A DNA stretch of 64,000 bases, taken from Acidimicrobiales bacterium (lineage in GTDB: Bacteria > Actinomycetota > Acidimicrobiia > Acidimicrobiales > MedAcidi-G1). The stretch spans positions 1 through 64,000 of the forward strand of contig JAKURV010000006.1 in the NCBI GenBank assembly GCA_022452035.1, given 5' to 3'. Shown in pieces: positions 63,327-64,000 of the stretch (positions are counted from its first letter, which is position 1; every line of letters begins with the position of its first letter). The notes below the pieces were generated by a model. It was not told the DNA's origin. It was given only the letters and a program-made list of their open reading frames with translations, and did no database searches. The position numbers and the translations under genes were made by a program.

Positions 63327-64000
63327 TTAGCCGACAAAAGCCGATGCGAACACTAGGGACACGATCGTCATCACCTTGATGAGGATGTTCATAGCGGGGC
63401 CGGAGGTGTCCTTGAACGGGTCGCCCACCGTGTCGCCAACAACGGCCGCCTTGTGGCTTTCCGAGCCCTTGCCGCCGTGGTGACCGCTTTCGATGTACTT
63501 CTTGGCGTTATCCCACGCACCGCCGGCGTTGGCCATGAAGATGGCTAAACAGAAGCCAGAGACCAACGCGCCGGCTAGGAAGCCACCCAGGGCATTGATA
63601 CTGATGAAGCCCATAACCAAGGGAATGACCACAGCCAGCGATCCGGGGAGCACCATCTCCTTGAGCGATGCCGTGGTGGAAATGGCCACGCAGCGCGCCG
63701 AGTCCGGGTGTACTCCCGGCTGGCCCTCTCTCAGGCCAGGGATCTCCCTGAACTGGCGACGGACCTCTTCGATCATGTCGTGGGCGGCCCGGCCCACGGC
63801 GTCGATGGTCAGAGCGGCGAAAAGGAAGGGCAGCATGGCACCGAGGAACAGGCCGATGAAGACGGTCACGTCGCCAACGTCGAGGGACAACGAGCCACCC
63901 GCCTGGCTGACCGCGAATTCGAAGCTCTTGAATAGGGCCAGGGCAGTGAGGGCAGCTGAGCCCACGGCGAAGCCCTTGGCTACGGCGGCGGTGGTGTTGC
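63327..64000 (-). CDS. hppA: Membrane-bound proton/sodium pyrophosphatase, C-terminal part
   Basis: The last 224 or so codons of H+ or Na+-pumping pyrophosphatase, cut by the right edge. The visible part contains [23 protein letters not shown], the [24 protein letters not shown] helices, [43 protein letters not shown], the [22 protein letters not shown] active-site loop, and the final helix. This is the typical C-terminus. The residue after NTTAAV that marks K-dependence is an alanine followed by K (AVAKG), consistent with K-dependent or K-independent forms only after full alignment. The start lies outside the window. Confidence 0.96.
   Translation of the reverse strand, partial: NTTAAVAKGFAVGSAALTALALFKSFEFAVSQAGGSLSLDVGDVTVFIGLFLGAMLPFLFAALTIDAVGRAAHDMIEEVRRQFREIPGLREGQPGVHPDSARCVAISTTASLKEMVLPGSLAVVIPLVMGFISINALGGFLAGALVSGFCLAIFMANAGGAWDNAKKYIESGHHGGKGSESHKAAVVGDTVGDPFKDTSGPAMNILIKVMTIVSLVFASAFVG

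Noticed and set aside
1-64000. Mobile elements, phage, tRNA genes, CRISPR or restriction systems
   Set aside because: No transposase, integrase, direct repeat array, tRNA-like cloverleaf or defence domain seen on either strand.

Overview
The window is GC-rich, densely coded bacterial DNA with frequent GTG starts, 1-8 base gene overlaps and no gene-free stretch above about 165 bases. An F420-type Ddn-family nitroreductase, menaquinone gene menB, an EthA-like monooxygenase, a membrane pyrophosphatase and long mycobacterial-type sulfatases point to an actinomycete-like organism. A free-living marine Acidimicrobiia lineage is my best guess (inference). I see no tRNA, rRNA, CRISPR, insertion sequence, integrase or phage gene; the window looks like chromosome devoted to small-molecule catabolism.

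Layout. 1-3.6 kb: partial MFS transporter, GYD-domain protein, and a BVMO-nitrilase pair. 3.7-7.2 kb: sulfate activation operon cysD-cysNC-cysC with two APS kinase domains. 7.3-13.1 kb: a five-gene catabolic operon (DgcA-like flavoprotein, PhyH dioxygenase, maleate-isomerase/Asp-Glu-racemase family protein, M24 hydrolase, IPNS-like 2OG oxygenase). 13.2-28.8 kb: two haloalkane dehalogenases, a Rieske oxygenase overlapping a sulfatase, PhzF, glycerol kinase, a membrane fatty-acid hydroxylase, a second long sulfatase, an M20 hydrolase and a thioesterase. 28.8-33.8 kb: a minus-strand operon sulfatase > alpha/beta hydrolase > Zn alcohol dehydrogenase > SDR > enoyl-CoA hydratase. 33.9-42.2 kb: Ddn-type nitroreductase, SMP-30 lactonase, MFS, OYE, YciI-like protein, hydrolase, a beta-propeller-like orphan and GlpD. 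42.3-53.6 kb: an orphan, MFS plus betainyl-CoA thioesterase-like gene, amidase, soxBDAG, a GbcA-like Rieske oxygenase and a divergent LysR regulator. 53.6-64 kb: mostly housekeeping (upp, polysaccharide deacetylase, PlsC, menB, M23 peptidase, hppA) with a fourth sulfatase and a tandem CoA-transferase.

How it fits together. Two themes stand out. First, quaternary amine use: betainyl-CoA thioesterase-like, GbcA-like, DgcA-like and SoxBDAG proteins could take betainyl-CoA to glycine betaine, dimethylglycine, sarcosine and glycine; the reductase partner of the Rieske protein and the DgcB-type partner are not in the window. Second, organosulfate and organohalogen use: four formylglycine sulfatases, two haloalkane dehalogenases, alcohol dehydrogenases and beta-oxidation enzymes suggest growth on sulfated, possibly halogenated, lipids or alcohols of algal origin. 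The substrates are inferred, not shown. Family calls rest on motifs and remembered family features; no database search was run.
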